A DNA stretch of 19,759 bases, taken from positions 1-19,759 of the forward strand of contig CAZETL010000010.1 in NCBI GenBank assembly GCA_964515255.1. Reading direction: 5' to 3'. Origin of the DNA: GCA-016699975 sp964515255. GTDB taxonomy: Bacteria; Patescibacteriota; Minisyncoccia; Moranbacterales; UBA1568. This document shows, piece by piece, positions 1 to 7,624 of this stretch. The position numbers and the translations under genes were made by a program. The notes under the pieces were generated by a model that saw nothing but the letters and a program-made list of their open reading frames with translations, was not told the DNA's origin and made no database searches. Position 1 is the stretch's first letter. Every line of letters begins with the position of its first letter.

Positions 1-828
1 GATTTTCTTTGCCACTGCAGCCTCGACGTTTTTCCTTGCTTCTCCCAATGTCTTTCGAATATCTGTTTCGTTTCCGGAAGCGAGTAACTGGGAAAGCTGA
101 CTCAAAAAACTCAACCGAATAGCTGTATCGACATTGAAGCACGACACGCCAAGACGGATCACTCGTTCAACGCGGTCTCCATCCCAATCCGAAGCTCCGT
201 GCAATACGATCGGCACGCGGACACACTGCCGGATTTTTTCAAGTCGGGCATAATCCGGTTCGGGACGCTCCGGGAAAAATCCATGCGCATTTCCTATAGC
301 GACCGCCAATGTATCAATTCCAGTTTCGCCTACGAATCGGCATGCTTCTTCCGGATCCGTCATATACTCCTCCCAAACAATCGTCTGCGTCGGCGCCTCC
401 CCGAGATATGGGACGTTCCCAAGCTCCCCCTGCACAGCCACTTTTCGCTCACGGCAAAATTCCACCACACGCTTTGTTATTGCAGCATTATCGGCGTATT
501 TCTTGCGAGACCCATCATACATGACCGACGTAAATCCAATCTCAACGGCGCGCTCCACGATCTCAAAACTCTTACCATGATCAAGATGAATGCCCACGGG
601 TACGGAAGAGTAGTAGCACTCAGCAAGATCGCGAATGAGATGGAAGATAGCTCGACCACCGGCATAGTCAAGAGTCTTCTCCGTCACTTGTACAATGACC
701 GGTGAATGCGATTCTGATGCCGCGTGAAGAATCGCCTGCGTCGTCTCAAGATTCACCGTATTAAAAGCGCCGACAGCATACCCGCCTTCTTGTGCCTTCG
801 TAAGAATTTCTTTGACCGATACAATCAT
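1..828 (-). CDS. fba: Class II fructose-bisphosphate aldolase (partial, C-terminus cut by window edge)
   Basis: Cytosolic glycolytic/gluconeogenic enzyme that splits fructose 1,6-bisphosphate into DHAP and glyceraldehyde 3-phosphate using a divalent metal. The reading frame is open from ATG at 828 to base 1 (276 codons seen; family members are about 280-310 aa, so only a short tail is missing). Visible motifs: HLDHG at residues 81-85 (catalytic Asp83, metal ligand His84), VQGELG near 132-137, NAHG with metal ligand His182, LHGASD with metal ligand His210, and the phosphate-binding FNVDTAIR near 231-238. All three expected metal-ligand histidines are present. It lies 19 bp downstream of tpiA and looks co-transcribed; the two enzymes share DHAP and glyceraldehyde 3-phosphate. 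No SD motif is seen before the start (CGGCT-ATG). A tagatose-bisphosphate aldolase of the same family is the main alternative; substrate choice cannot be settled from motifs alone. Confidence 0.93.
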   Translation of the reverse strand, partial: MIVSVKEILTKAQEGGYAVGAFNTVNLETTQAILHAASESHSPVIVQVTEKTLDYAGGRAIFHLIRDLAECYYSSVPVGIHLDHGKSFEIVERAVEIGFTSVMYDGSRKKYADNAAITKRVVEFCRERKVAVQGELGNVPYLGEAPTQTIVWEEYMTDPEEACRFVGETGIDTLAVAIGNAHGFFPERPEPDYARLEKIRQCVRVPIVLHGASDWDGDRVERVIRLGVSCFNVDTAIRLSFLSQLSQLLASGNETDIRKTLGEARKNVEAAVAKKI

Positions 829-847
829 AGCCGTTTATCTGAAAAAA

Positions 848-1606
848 TTAGTACCGAAGCGATTCTGAAATGGAGACAAATTCTCGAGCATTAAGACTTT
901 CGCGCCCAACAAGTACTCCCGAGATTCCAGTATCCGCCACCAACCCATTCATCCGCTCAGCAGTTACCGAACCACCGTAGAGAATTACGAGAGATCGCGC
1001 ATCATCCGGAGAAAATCGATCAGCAAAGCACCTCCGAATCGCCACCACTACTTTGAATATTTCGTCCGAACTCGGGATCACATCCGAACCAATCGCCCAC
1101 CGAGGTTCATAAGCTACAATGAGTTTCCGGAAATCCTCCGAAGAGACGTCTCGAGTCGCATCTTCGAGCTGCGTTCGAATCACACGAAACGCCTCTCCAT
1201 TCTCCCGTTCGTCCCAAGTTTCGCCGATGCAGAGAATCGGTCGAATGCCATTTCGGAAACACGCTGCAATCTTCCGCCCAATCCTCTCGTTTGTCTCGCT
1301 AAAATGCTCACGACTCTCGCTATGTCCCACGAGAACATACTGAACACCTATCTCACGAAGCGACACCGGTGATATTGCTCCCGTAAAGGCCCCGGAATCC
1401 TCCCAAAAAACATCCTGTGCGCCAAGGACAAGACCGCAGGAAAGCTTGTCCGAAAAAAAGCGAAGGAATGGAAATGATGGACAAACAATAAGAGTAACGT
1501 TATTGACCGGTTTCTTGCCCATCATCTCGGAAAGCGCGGTCACATATTCGGTATTCTCTTTTTCGGATACGAGCTTCATCTTCAAATTGGCAACTGCAAA
1601 ACGCAT
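848..1606 (-). CDS. tpiA: Triosephosphate isomerase
   Basis: Interconverts DHAP and glyceraldehyde 3-phosphate. The 252-residue product has the normal length for a TIM barrel. Catalytic residues are present: Asn7 and Lys9 in ANLKMK (usually GNWKMN), His95 in VGHSESR, Glu167 in AYEPRWAIGS, and the C-terminal phosphate-binding YGGSV (210-214) and GVLVGRESL. The flexible loop-6 hinge is divergent: the usual GTGK after WAI is replaced by GSDV, and the residue after EP is Arg rather than Val. The frame extends upstream to 1888, but that stretch overlaps galT and has no TIM similarity. The ATG at 1606 gives the canonical N-terminus and is preceded by TTTTCCT rather than an SD. The gene starts 13 bp after galT and ends 19 bp before fba. 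Confidence 0.95.
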   Translation of the reverse strand: MRFAVANLKMKLVSEKENTEYVTALSEMMGKKPVNNVTLIVCPSFPFLRFFSDKLSCGLVLGAQDVFWEDSGAFTGAISPVSLREIGVQYVLVGHSESREHFSETNERIGRKIAACFRNGIRPILCIGETWDERENGEAFRVIRTQLEDATRDVSSEDFRKLIVAYEPRWAIGSDVIPSSDEIFKVVVAIRRCFADRFSPDDARSLVILYGGSVTAERMNGLVADTGISGVLVGRESLNAREFVSISESLRY

Positions 1607-1619
1607 AGGAAAAGACCGT

Positions 1620-2636
1620 TCACAAACGATTAATATCGAGCTGACTGCGTAAATATTCCGCTGCTTTTTCCGGTTCAATTGTCGAAATCTCAATCCCAGT
1701 GGACAATTCGAACCCCCCCCAAGTGGCCGTATGCGGAAGAATCTCGATATGCCAGCCGTAGTGAGGATAATCTCTCCCGTCACACGGCGCCGTGTGAAGA
1801 TAAAAATTGTAGGCAGGATCACGGAGTCCCCGATACATTGACGAGAGCGCAGCATGAAGAGCTTCGGCGGCGGAGAGTTTCTCATCATCTGTAATCCGCT
1901 CGAAATACGGCGAAGATTTCTTTGGCATCACCCATACCTCAAATGCTGACCTTGAAGCAAACGGGCAAAACGCAATGAAGGTTTCATTTTCGAAAACCAC
2001 CCGGGTCCTTTGTTGAGATTCGTACTCCGCAACAACAGAATAAACTTTCTTCCGCGTGCTCCGGAAATAGCGCTCCGCGCCAGTCAACTCAAGTGAAATA
2101 TACGGGGAGACCACAGGAATCGCCATGAGTTGAGAGTGTGGATGAACCACGGAGGCACCGGACTCTTTCCCGTGATTATGGAAGATCTGAATGTAATGAA
2201 CGCTTTTCTTCTTCATAAGAGAAAGGTATCTCTCTTGGTAAGAGTCCAGAACTTCGGCAACTTGCCATGCGTCCATTGTCGCCAACTGATGATAGTGATC
2301 CCTCGTCACCACCACCTCGTGATACCCGGTTCCGGTCATTGACAGGTACGGCCCCTCACCAAGCTGTCGCGGAATTTTTCCCCGAGAAAAAGCCGGGTAT
2401 TTATTTGGAAAAACACGAAGCGTCCAACGCCCATCGCTTGTCGAATAAGAAAGAACATCCTTCTCTTGGCCACTTACCCTTGGCTCACAGAAAGGGCAGT
2501 TTCCCGCGTCAGAAGCATCAACATTTCGCTCATGAGAAAGAAAATCGCTCGGCCGCTTCGCTCGGCCCGTGGCGATAACGACCCAATCTCCGGTCACAAT
2601 ATCCTGACGGAGTTCTGAGAAAGGATGCGGCGGCAT
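1620..2636 (-). CDS. galT: Galactose-1-phosphate uridylyltransferase family protein
   Basis: A HIT-superfamily nucleotidyltransferase, probably exchanging UDP between glucose-1-phosphate and a hexose-1-phosphate (Leloir-type chemistry). From the chosen ATG the protein is 338 aa, near the family norm of about 330-350. Visible features: N-terminal ELRQDIVTGDWVVIATGRAKRP (residues 8-29), zinc-type CPFC (Cys47, Cys50), DHYHQL near 113-118, HNHGKESGAS (153-162), the active-site HPHSQ (165-169, nucleophile His167 by analogy), and C-terminal YGWHIEILPH (293-302). An in-frame TTG lies 51 bases upstream. I prefer ATG 2636 because it matches the family N-terminus and follows an AGGAGG, although that motif is 14 nt away. 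It is one of only three starts here without T at -1. No galK or galE is visible, so the true sugar is uncertain. Confidence 0.88.
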   Translation of the reverse strand: MPPHPFSELRQDIVTGDWVVIATGRAKRPSDFLSHERNVDASDAGNCPFCEPRVSGQEKDVLSYSTSDGRWTLRVFPNKYPAFSRGKIPRQLGEGPYLSMTGTGYHEVVVTRDHYHQLATMDAWQVAEVLDSYQERYLSLMKKKSVHYIQIFHNHGKESGASVVHPHSQLMAIPVVSPYISLELTGAERYFRSTRKKVYSVVAEYESQQRTRVVFENETFIAFCPFASRSAFEVWVMPKKSSPYFERITDDEKLSAAEALHAALSSMYRGLRDPAYNFYLHTAPCDGRDYPHYGWHIEILPHTATWGGFELSTGIEISTIEPEKAAEYLRSQLDINRL

Positions 2637-2761
2637 TCCCTTGTTTATTTCCTCCTGTTCCACAGTTTGTATTTTATATTGCGACAAATCCCTTGCATTC
2701 TCGCTGATAATTCAAAGCACTGGCACGAATCGCGACACTTTCTTCCCATCGATATCGACTT
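2637..2761. other. Leader of the galT-tpiA-fba group, truncated by the scaffold gap
   Basis: This 125-base stretch separates galT from the run of Ns. It contains the AGGAGG upstream of galT and an A/T-rich TATAAAATAC-like segment on the minus strand, which could be a -10 element. No convincing -35 lies 16-18 bp further upstream. I see no gene in it. Confidence 0.3.
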
Positions 2762-2861
2762 NNNNNNNNNNNNNNNNNNNNNNNNNNNNNNNNNNNNNNN
2801 NNNNNNNNNNNNNNNNNNNNNNNNNNNNNNNNNNNNNNNNNNNNNNNNNNNNNNNNNNNNN
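2762..2861. other. Assembly gap of exactly 100 N
   Basis: One hundred consecutive Ns. This round number is the usual placeholder for a scaffold join of unknown length. It begins 125 bases upstream of galT and ends one base before the stop codon of the glycosyltransferase, so no recognised coding sequence is cut. Adjacency of the two sides, and any missing genes between them, cannot be judged from this window. Confidence 0.98.
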
Positions 2862-2862
2862 C

Positions 2863-3624
2863 TTATCGACGATATTCCTTGACCCGATAAGCGCCAGTAA
2901 TCAGTCGCCACTTCGTCTTGAAAAGATCAATAAGAACCTGAATAAATCCATTTGGACCGAAAAGACCTCCAACCGTCGATCCTTCCTCATTGAGCCAACG
3001 GACCGGAAGTTGCTTCACTCGAAAGCCAAGCCGATGAGCAAGCGCTATAAGTTCAAAATCAAAACCGAACCGATCAACCACCATGCGACTTGCAATCGCC
3101 TGCGCTGCTTCATCGGTCAATACCTTGAAGCCACACTGGGTATCAGGATACGACCACAGCCCGAGAACGATCCGAATTGCCCAATTTCCCATATCCCCCA
3201 TGACTTCACGATACCGAGGCTGATGAACCTGAATAAACGACCCCTCTATATCACGAGACCCGATTACGACATCATTCCCCTCCTCCAAAGCAGGAAGGAA
3301 CGTCTCCAGATGGGAGACAGATGTAGAGCCATCGGCATCCATAAAGAGACGGTACTTTCCCTTCGCCTCAAGCAATCCCTGTCGAACCACAAACCCCTTC
3401 CCATGATTCTCCGGATTATCAATAACGCGAATGCGATCCATCTGCAAAGCGTAATTCCGCGCGACTTCCGCCGTTTTATCAGGGGAACCATCCACAACAA
3501 CAAGGATCTCATACGAGATATCTTTCTGCTGACAATATTTTCCAATTTCCAAAAGAGTGGTGCCAATTCGTTCTCCCTCCTTATAGGCAGGAATGATGAC
3601 CGAAATAAGAGGCTGAGATTCCAT
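2863..3624 (-). CDS. GT2-family glycosyltransferase, DPM1/ALG5-like
   Basis: A predicted GT-A fold glycosyltransferase of 253 aa that probably moves a sugar from a nucleotide-sugar donor onto a polyprenyl-phosphate carrier. This is inferred from similarity to dolichyl-phosphate glucosyl/mannosyltransferases. Motifs: ISVIIPAYKEGERI at residues 7-20, VVVDGSPDKT (42-51), NHGKGFVVRQGL (73-84), the metal-binding DxD in FMDADGS (Asp96, Asp98), VIGSRD (120-125), and QCGFKVL (163-169). There is no membrane-spanning segment or C-terminal GtrA-like domain, so it is a soluble or peripheral enzyme. The start at 3624 directly precedes the canonical N-terminus. It lies 42 bp after ruvX in the same direction and is the last gene before the scaffold gap. 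The acceptor and donor cannot be named from the sequence. Confidence 0.87.
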   Translation of the reverse strand: MESQPLISVIIPAYKEGERIGTTLLEIGKYCQQKDISYEILVVVDGSPDKTAEVARNYALQMDRIRVIDNPENHGKGFVVRQGLLEAKGKYRLFMDADGSTSVSHLETFLPALEEGNDVVIGSRDIEGSFIQVHQPRYREVMGDMGNWAIRIVLGLWSYPDTQCGFKVLTDEAAQAIASRMVVDRFGFDFELIALAHRLGFRVKQLPVRWLNEEGSTVGGLFGPNGFIQVLIDLFKTKWRLITGAYRVKEYRR

Positions 3625-3666
3625 ATAGAGAAAAGATCCGAGATTATACCCGACACTCCCAGAATA

Positions 3667-4077
3667 TCATACTTTTCCCTGCCTTGCGAGAAAGTCCCCG
3701 AGAATAATTCGAGCCGCTTCTTGATCGTCAAGCGCGTCGAGATCCCGCCGGACACCCTTTTCAAGGAGAGCCATGCGAGCAAGTTTTGTTGTAAACATTT
3801 CGTCCTGATAGTAAATCTGCACCCGGAAACGCTTCGTGAGAACTAAACCAAGCTCCTCGCCACCATATACGACGCGCTCGCGATTCACATGAGACGGTAT
3901 CCCGATCACGATAACACGAACATTTCGATCCCCTATGATCCGAGCAAGCGACTCCAGGAGATATCTATCGTTTTGAAGAGTGACAAGTGCCATCGACACC
4001 AAAGTTTCCGAATCAGCCAAGGCAATGCCCACCTTTCTCTCTCCCCAATCTATTCCAAGATACGAAAAAGTGTCCAT
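3667..4077 (-). CDS. ruvX: YqgF/RuvX family RNase H-like nuclease
   Basis: Putative Holliday-junction resolvase or pre-16S rRNA processing nuclease (YqgF family). The protein is 136 aa, typical for the family. The N-terminal YLGIDWGERKVGIALAD (from residue 5) supplies the first acidic active-site residue in the RNase H fold. VIVIGIPSHVNRE occupies the position of the family GxP segment, YYQDEMFTT carries the second acidic residue, and LDDQEAARIIL near the C-terminus carries the third. The frame extends 81 bases upstream, but the ATG at 4077 gives the family N-terminus and follows GTT with no SD. It is 89 bp downstream of map. The family mark GLPxxxxG is degraded (GIPSHVNRE). Confidence 0.87.
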   Translation of the reverse strand: MDTFSYLGIDWGERKVGIALADSETLVSMALVTLQNDRYLLESLARIIGDRNVRVIVIGIPSHVNRERVVYGGEELGLVLTKRFRVQIYYQDEMFTTKLARMALLEKGVRRDLDALDDQEAARIILGDFLARQGKV

Positions 4078-4166
4078 AACAAACAATGTCATTGTGAAGC
4101 GAAGAGAGTTGCAAACGATTGACTCAAGTGGGTCTCCAAGAAACGAGGAATTCCACAAATCCGATT

Positions 4167-4943
4167 CTACTCATGCATGCTAGATCTCGTCACTATCTCG
4201 ATGCCATCATCGGTAATGATCACGGTGTCTTCAAAATGCGCGCTCAAACTTCCATCTTCCGTAGTGAAAACCCATCCATCCTTCCCGATTCGTACCGCAT
4301 ATCCGCCAGCATTCACCATGGGTTCAAGCGCCACAGCCATTCCAGACTGGAATACCTCATCCTGCATCCCGGGAAATATGTAATTCGGGATTTGGGGCGG
4401 CTCATGCAAATCGAAGCCGACTCCGTGACCAACTAGGTCCCGGACAACAGCAAACCCACACGATTCGACGTAGCTTTGGATCTCTCGACCATAATCCGAC
4501 AGCCGAGCACCGACACGAATGCGTGAAATACCTCGAAGAAGTGCCTGTTCTGTTGCCCGCGAAAGTCGCAGCGCATCATCGTTTGCCACTCCAACGGGAA
4601 AAGTTCGCGCCATATCCGTTACCATTCCATGAAACCGAAGCCCCATATCAACCTTCACTAAATCTCCGCTAGAGACCTTGCAGCTACGTTTCGGGATTCC
4701 ATGCACCACTTCATCATTTAGAGAGACACAAATCGACGCGGGGAACGGCCTTCCGTATTCGCGACCATACCCCTTAAATACTAGTTGCCCGCCAAGAGAC
4801 AGGATCTCTTTCTCAGCAATTCGATTGAGTTCCTCCGTCGAGACGCCCGGAACGATAGCCGACCCGACAATATCCATAACTCTCTCAAGTCGCTTCCCGC
4901 TCTCGCGAAGCGCATCAAGTTGTTCTTTATTCTTTAATCGCAT
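4167..4943 (-). CDS. map: Type I methionine aminopeptidase
   Basis: Removes the initiator methionine from nascent proteins. The 258-aa product has the pita-bread fold signature with all five metal ligands: Asp in VKVDMG, Asp in VTDMART, His in GHGVGFDLHEPP, Glu in VALEPM and Glu in AHFEDTV. The N-terminus RLKNKEQLDALRESGKRL is typical and there is no zinc-finger extension. The start at 4943 is preceded by TTTCTCT with no SD. As in many bacteria it follows secY-adk, 72 bp after adk. Here infA, rpmJ and rpsM do not follow it, which makes it the end of the ribosomal run. Confidence 0.96.
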   Translation of the reverse strand: MRLKNKEQLDALRESGKRLERVMDIVGSAIVPGVSTEELNRIAEKEILSLGGQLVFKGYGREYGRPFPASICVSLNDEVVHGIPKRSCKVSSGDLVKVDMGLRFHGMVTDMARTFPVGVANDDALRLSRATEQALLRGISRIRVGARLSDYGREIQSYVESCGFAVVRDLVGHGVGFDLHEPPQIPNYIFPGMQDEVFQSGMAVALEPMVNAGGYAVRIGKDGWVFTTEDGSLSAHFEDTVIITDDGIEIVTRSSMHE

Positions 4944-5015
4944 AGAGAAACCACGGAAAAATTTCCTTGATTCATGAGGATTTCGTCATCACAAAGTTCG
5001 TCAATATCGCCGACT

Positions 5016-5675
5016 TCAAAATCCAAGTCCTTTGCAGATATCCCTGAAGATTTGTCCGGAGTCCTTGAGACCATCCACCTCCAGAAGAACTCCTCGTTGG
5101 CGGTAATGATCGACCACAGGCGCGGTATTTTCGAGAAATACCTGGTAACGTTTCCGAATGCCCTCCTCAGTATCATCCAATCTACGTGAGAGATGAGAAC
5201 CACAATTGGGACATGCTGGGTTCTCTGGAGAAAAATCTGCGCCAGCAACAAGAGACCGTTTACAAGAAGCGCAATGCCATCTCCGAGAGATCCTCTCTAT
5301 AGATTCCCTTTCAGGAAGAACGATCGACACAACCCAATCAACTTTCCTATTAAATGCCCGGAGCACCGCCTCGATAATCCGCACCTGTGCCGCACGTCTC
5401 GGAGCACCATCCAGCACGACAAGATCGCGGGTATCTACAGAAGACAATGCTTTCGAAAGTACCCGTTCCACAATTCGATCCGGAACAAGTCCCATCCGGT
5501 TATTCATAACATCGGAAATCTCCACTCCGAGAGGCGATCCTGTTTCAGCCTCTTTTCTCAAGGCAAATCCAACGTCGACATGAATTGCATTCTGCTGAGC
5601 CACGAGAAGCCCTGCTTGCGTACTCTTGCCACTCCCGGGCGGTCCCACAAGGATAAGCGTCGTTGGTTTTTCCAT
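5016..5675 (-). CDS. adk: Adenylate kinase with zinc-type LID and unusual AMP-site residues
   Basis: Interconverts ATP + AMP and 2 ADP in the cytosol. The 219-aa protein has the P-loop GPPGSGKST (residues 11-19), the AMP-site arginines Arg40 and Arg93, a four-cysteine LID (CASC at 135-138, CPNC at 155-158), and RRLDDTEEGIRKRY near 164-177. Two usually strict motifs differ: the TGDxLR-type segment reads DVGFALR (34-40), losing the Thr and Asp, and DGFPR reads DGAPR (89-93). An in-frame ATG at 5723 would add 16 residues encoded by a palindrome; I chose ATG 5675 because it starts directly before the core fold. It sits 112 bp after secY. It could be a related nucleoside monophosphate kinase with altered specificity, but position and LID favour Adk. 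Confidence 0.9.
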   Translation of the reverse strand: MEKPTTLILVGPPGSGKSTQAGLLVAQQNAIHVDVGFALRKEAETGSPLGVEISDVMNNRMGLVPDRIVERVLSKALSSVDTRDLVVLDGAPRRAAQVRIIEAVLRAFNRKVDWVVSIVLPERESIERISRRWHCASCKRSLVAGADFSPENPACPNCGSHLSRRLDDTEEGIRKRYQVFLENTAPVVDHYRQRGVLLEVDGLKDSGQIFRDICKGLGF

Positions 5676-5692
5676 AGCTGCAGAGCCAAATA

Positions 5693-5716
5693 GCGATACA
5701 CCGTATACGGTATCGC
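5693..5716. repeat. Palindrome between secY and adk
   Basis: On the plus strand this 24-base stretch has a perfect 12-base palindromic core, ACCGTATACGGT (5700-5711), and outer arms GCGATAC (5693-5699) and GTATCGC (5710-5716). The outer arms can form a 7-bp stem with a 10-base loop. No U-tract follows in the transcription direction, so it is not a classical terminator. It may be an operator, a processing site or a translational element before adk. Confidence 0.55.
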
Positions 5717-5787
5717 ATTTCAAAGAAAGAAGGAAGGGCGGAAGTAGCGCATCCCCCCCTGCAATTGCGACAATATTTCCAAAACGA

Positions 5788-7071
5788 TCAGAATCCCTCG
5801 TAACTCCTCATGGCAAGCTGGCTCTGCACATGCTTTACCATCTCCAAAACCACGGAAACAACAATGAGAATGCTAATTCCCCCAATTGTAAGCGATTGAA
5901 CACCGGTAATGCCCTGTACGACAATAGGGAGCACAGCAACCGTACCAAGGAAGAAAGCTCCCACCAAAGTCACATGACCAAGTACACTGGAGAGATATTC
6001 AACCGTCGGTGTTCCTGGTCGAATGCCCGGGATATACCCCCCTTGTTTTTGCAAATTTTCAGCAATTTTCGTAGGGTCAAAAATAACCGCAGTATAAAAA
6101 TAGGTGAAAAGTACCACTAAAGCAAAATAGAAGGCCCCGTGAAACCAGGAATTCTGAAAGAGATAATATACTTTCGTAGCAATAGACACGACTGATGGAT
6201 TTCCTGCTGTCTGCATAAGGTATCCGGAAATAACTGTCGGAAGCACTACCAGGGAAACTGAAAAGATAATGGGAACGACTCCCGCCTGATTCACTCGGAG
6301 AGGAAGATGCGTCGACGTACCAGCAGCAGAAAGTCCACCGCGAATTCTCTTTGCATACGAGATCGGAATTATCCGTTGAGCTTCATTTACAAAAACAACT
6401 CCTGCAACCATAAGGAGAGCCACTGCGGCAAAGACGAGCGCATTGAAGAAATCATCGGGGTTTTGCCCAATGGTATCAAGAAACCGAAACACTACGCCTG
6501 GAATTCCAGCCATAATTCCGGCAAATATCATAATGGACACGCCATTTCCGAAACCCTTTTCAGTAATGAGCTCTCCAAACCACATGAGAAGCATCGTCCC
6601 CGCGGTTGCAACGATAACCATCGAGACCGTATCGAATGTTGAAAGAGTGTCCCCAAGTACGCCTTGAGACCTCAAAAGAGCTATCATGCTAAATGTCTGA
6701 ATTACGGCAAGCGGAATGGTAAGCCAGCGCGTAATCATATTGAACTTCTGGCGGCCAATTTCCCCTTCTTCTTTATACATTTGCTCCACGCGAGGAATCA
6801 CCGTGGTCATAAGCTGCATGATGATTGAGGCCGTAATGTACGGTGCAACTCCAAGAAGAACAATAGACACATTGCCAAGCCCTCCGCCAGCGAACACATT
6901 GAGAAGCCCCCAAAACTGATTTTCGTCAAAAAAACGCTGGAGTCGAAATACATCAACACCAGGAAGAGGAATGACAGCCGCAAGTCGGTATGCAACAAGC
7001 ATTCCAAATATAAAGAGCAGCTTATTTCGAATCTCCTTCTCTGAAAAAATCCGAGCAAACGTTGCGTACAT
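5788..7071 (-). CDS. secY: Preprotein translocase subunit SecY
   Basis: Central channel of the Sec translocon, an integral membrane protein with ten expected helices. The 427-aa length is normal. Strong signatures are YRLAAVIPLPGVD near the first helix, VAPYITASIIMQLMT in helix 2, GNGVSIMIFAGI (helix 5 region), the YAKRIRGG cytoplasmic loop, FYTAVIFDPTKIAENLQKQGG in the large C-terminal loop, and IRPGTPTVEYL. The frame opens at a TTG (7119). ATG 7071 gives the family N-terminus (MYATFARIFSEKEIRNKL) and is preceded by TTTTTCT. An AGGAGG lies 14 nt before the TTG, so the longer form is not excluded. It follows rplO and precedes adk, the standard spc order. Confidence 0.96.
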   Translation of the reverse strand: MYATFARIFSEKEIRNKLLFIFGMLVAYRLAAVIPLPGVDVFRLQRFFDENQFWGLLNVFAGGGLGNVSIVLLGVAPYITASIIMQLMTTVIPRVEQMYKEEGEIGRQKFNMITRWLTIPLAVIQTFSMIALLRSQGVLGDTLSTFDTVSMVIVATAGTMLLMWFGELITEKGFGNGVSIMIFAGIMAGIPGVVFRFLDTIGQNPDDFFNALVFAAVALLMVAGVVFVNEAQRIIPISYAKRIRGGLSAAGTSTHLPLRVNQAGVVPIIFSVSLVVLPTVISGYLMQTAGNPSVVSIATKVYYLFQNSWFHGAFYFALVVLFTYFYTAVIFDPTKIAENLQKQGGYIPGIRPGTPTVEYLSSVLGHVTLVGAFFLGTVAVLPIVVQGITGVQSLTIGGISILIVVSVVLEMVKHVQSQLAMRSYEGF

Positions 7072-7137
7072 AGAAAAAGGCTCGACAACAACCAATTGCC
7101 ACAAAAAAGCTCCATCCAACTTTTCACAGAAGACCTC

Positions 7138-7599
7138 CTAGCTCTCTTTCTTCTCAACTCTGACATTCTTCCCATTGGAAGCATTCTCTTCGATAAACTT
7201 CCGAACGCCTTCGGACATTGAGAGCTCCGGATCAAAAGAAACCTGAAGATCTGCCGCAATAGACCCAATAACTTTCACGCCAAGGAGGGATTCCTCCAAC
7301 GATACAAGATTTTTTTCAATAAGCGCCTTCAGCGAAACGGTTTCACCGGCTGAAAATCTCTGCGCGATGTCAGAAAGCTTTACAAACGGCCTCTTTTGAT
7401 GAGGCGATTTGAAACCGCGAACTTTTTTGAGTCGTTCAACGAGAGATGAGCGACCACCTTCGAATAGAGGGTTGACATGGGCTCCAGACCGAGCCTTTTG
7501 GCCCTTATTGCCGCGACCGGAATAGGTTCCCCTCTTTCCTCCGCGACCAATCCTCTTTTTTCTTTTTTGCGCAAAAATGTGAATATCGTGAATCTGCAT
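7138..7599 (-). CDS. rplO: 50S ribosomal protein L15 (uL15)
   Basis: Large-subunit assembly protein. The 153-aa product has the long basic, glycine-rich N-terminal extension (KKRIGRGGKRGTYSGRGNKG from about residue 14) followed by FEGGRSSLVERLKKVRGF and a C-terminal globular domain ending in a Lys/Glu-rich tail. The start at 7599 is preceded by GAATGT. It begins only 25 bp after rpsE, leaving no room for rpmD, which normally sits between them. It is followed by secY. Confidence 0.95.
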   Translation of the reverse strand: MQIHDIHIFAQKRKKRIGRGGKRGTYSGRGNKGQKARSGAHVNPLFEGGRSSLVERLKKVRGFKSPHQKRPFVKLSDIAQRFSAGETVSLKALIEKNLVSLEESLLGVKVIGSIAADLQVSFDPELSMSEGVRKFIEENASNGKNVRVEKKES

Positions 7600-7624
7600 A
7601 CATTCATCTTAACTCTCAAAATGT

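Noticed and set aside
1607..1888. N-terminal extension of tpiA
   Set aside because: It overlaps galT, shows no similarity to TIM, and ATG 1606 starts the canonical fold.
3640..3666. TATAAT on the minus strand 18 bases before the glycosyltransferase
   Set aside because: No acceptable -35 at 16-18 bp and no TG extension; chance occurrence in an A/T-rich gap is likely.
2641..3846. Plus-strand open frame running through the N gap
   Set aside because: It is antisense to the glycosyltransferase, and the Ns artificially keep it open.
4934..5251. Acidic open frame overlapping the adk C-terminus and the adk-map gap
   Set aside because: adk ends normally at 5016, so no frameshifted extension is needed. 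Most of the frame lies inside adk in another phase, and the 72-bp gap has no start with coding character.
7072..7137. secY starting at the upstream TTG or from the GTG close to AGGAGG
   Set aside because: The GTG is out of frame, and the TTG form adds 16 residues not seen in the family; ATG 7071 matches the usual N-terminus. The longer TTG form is not fully excluded.
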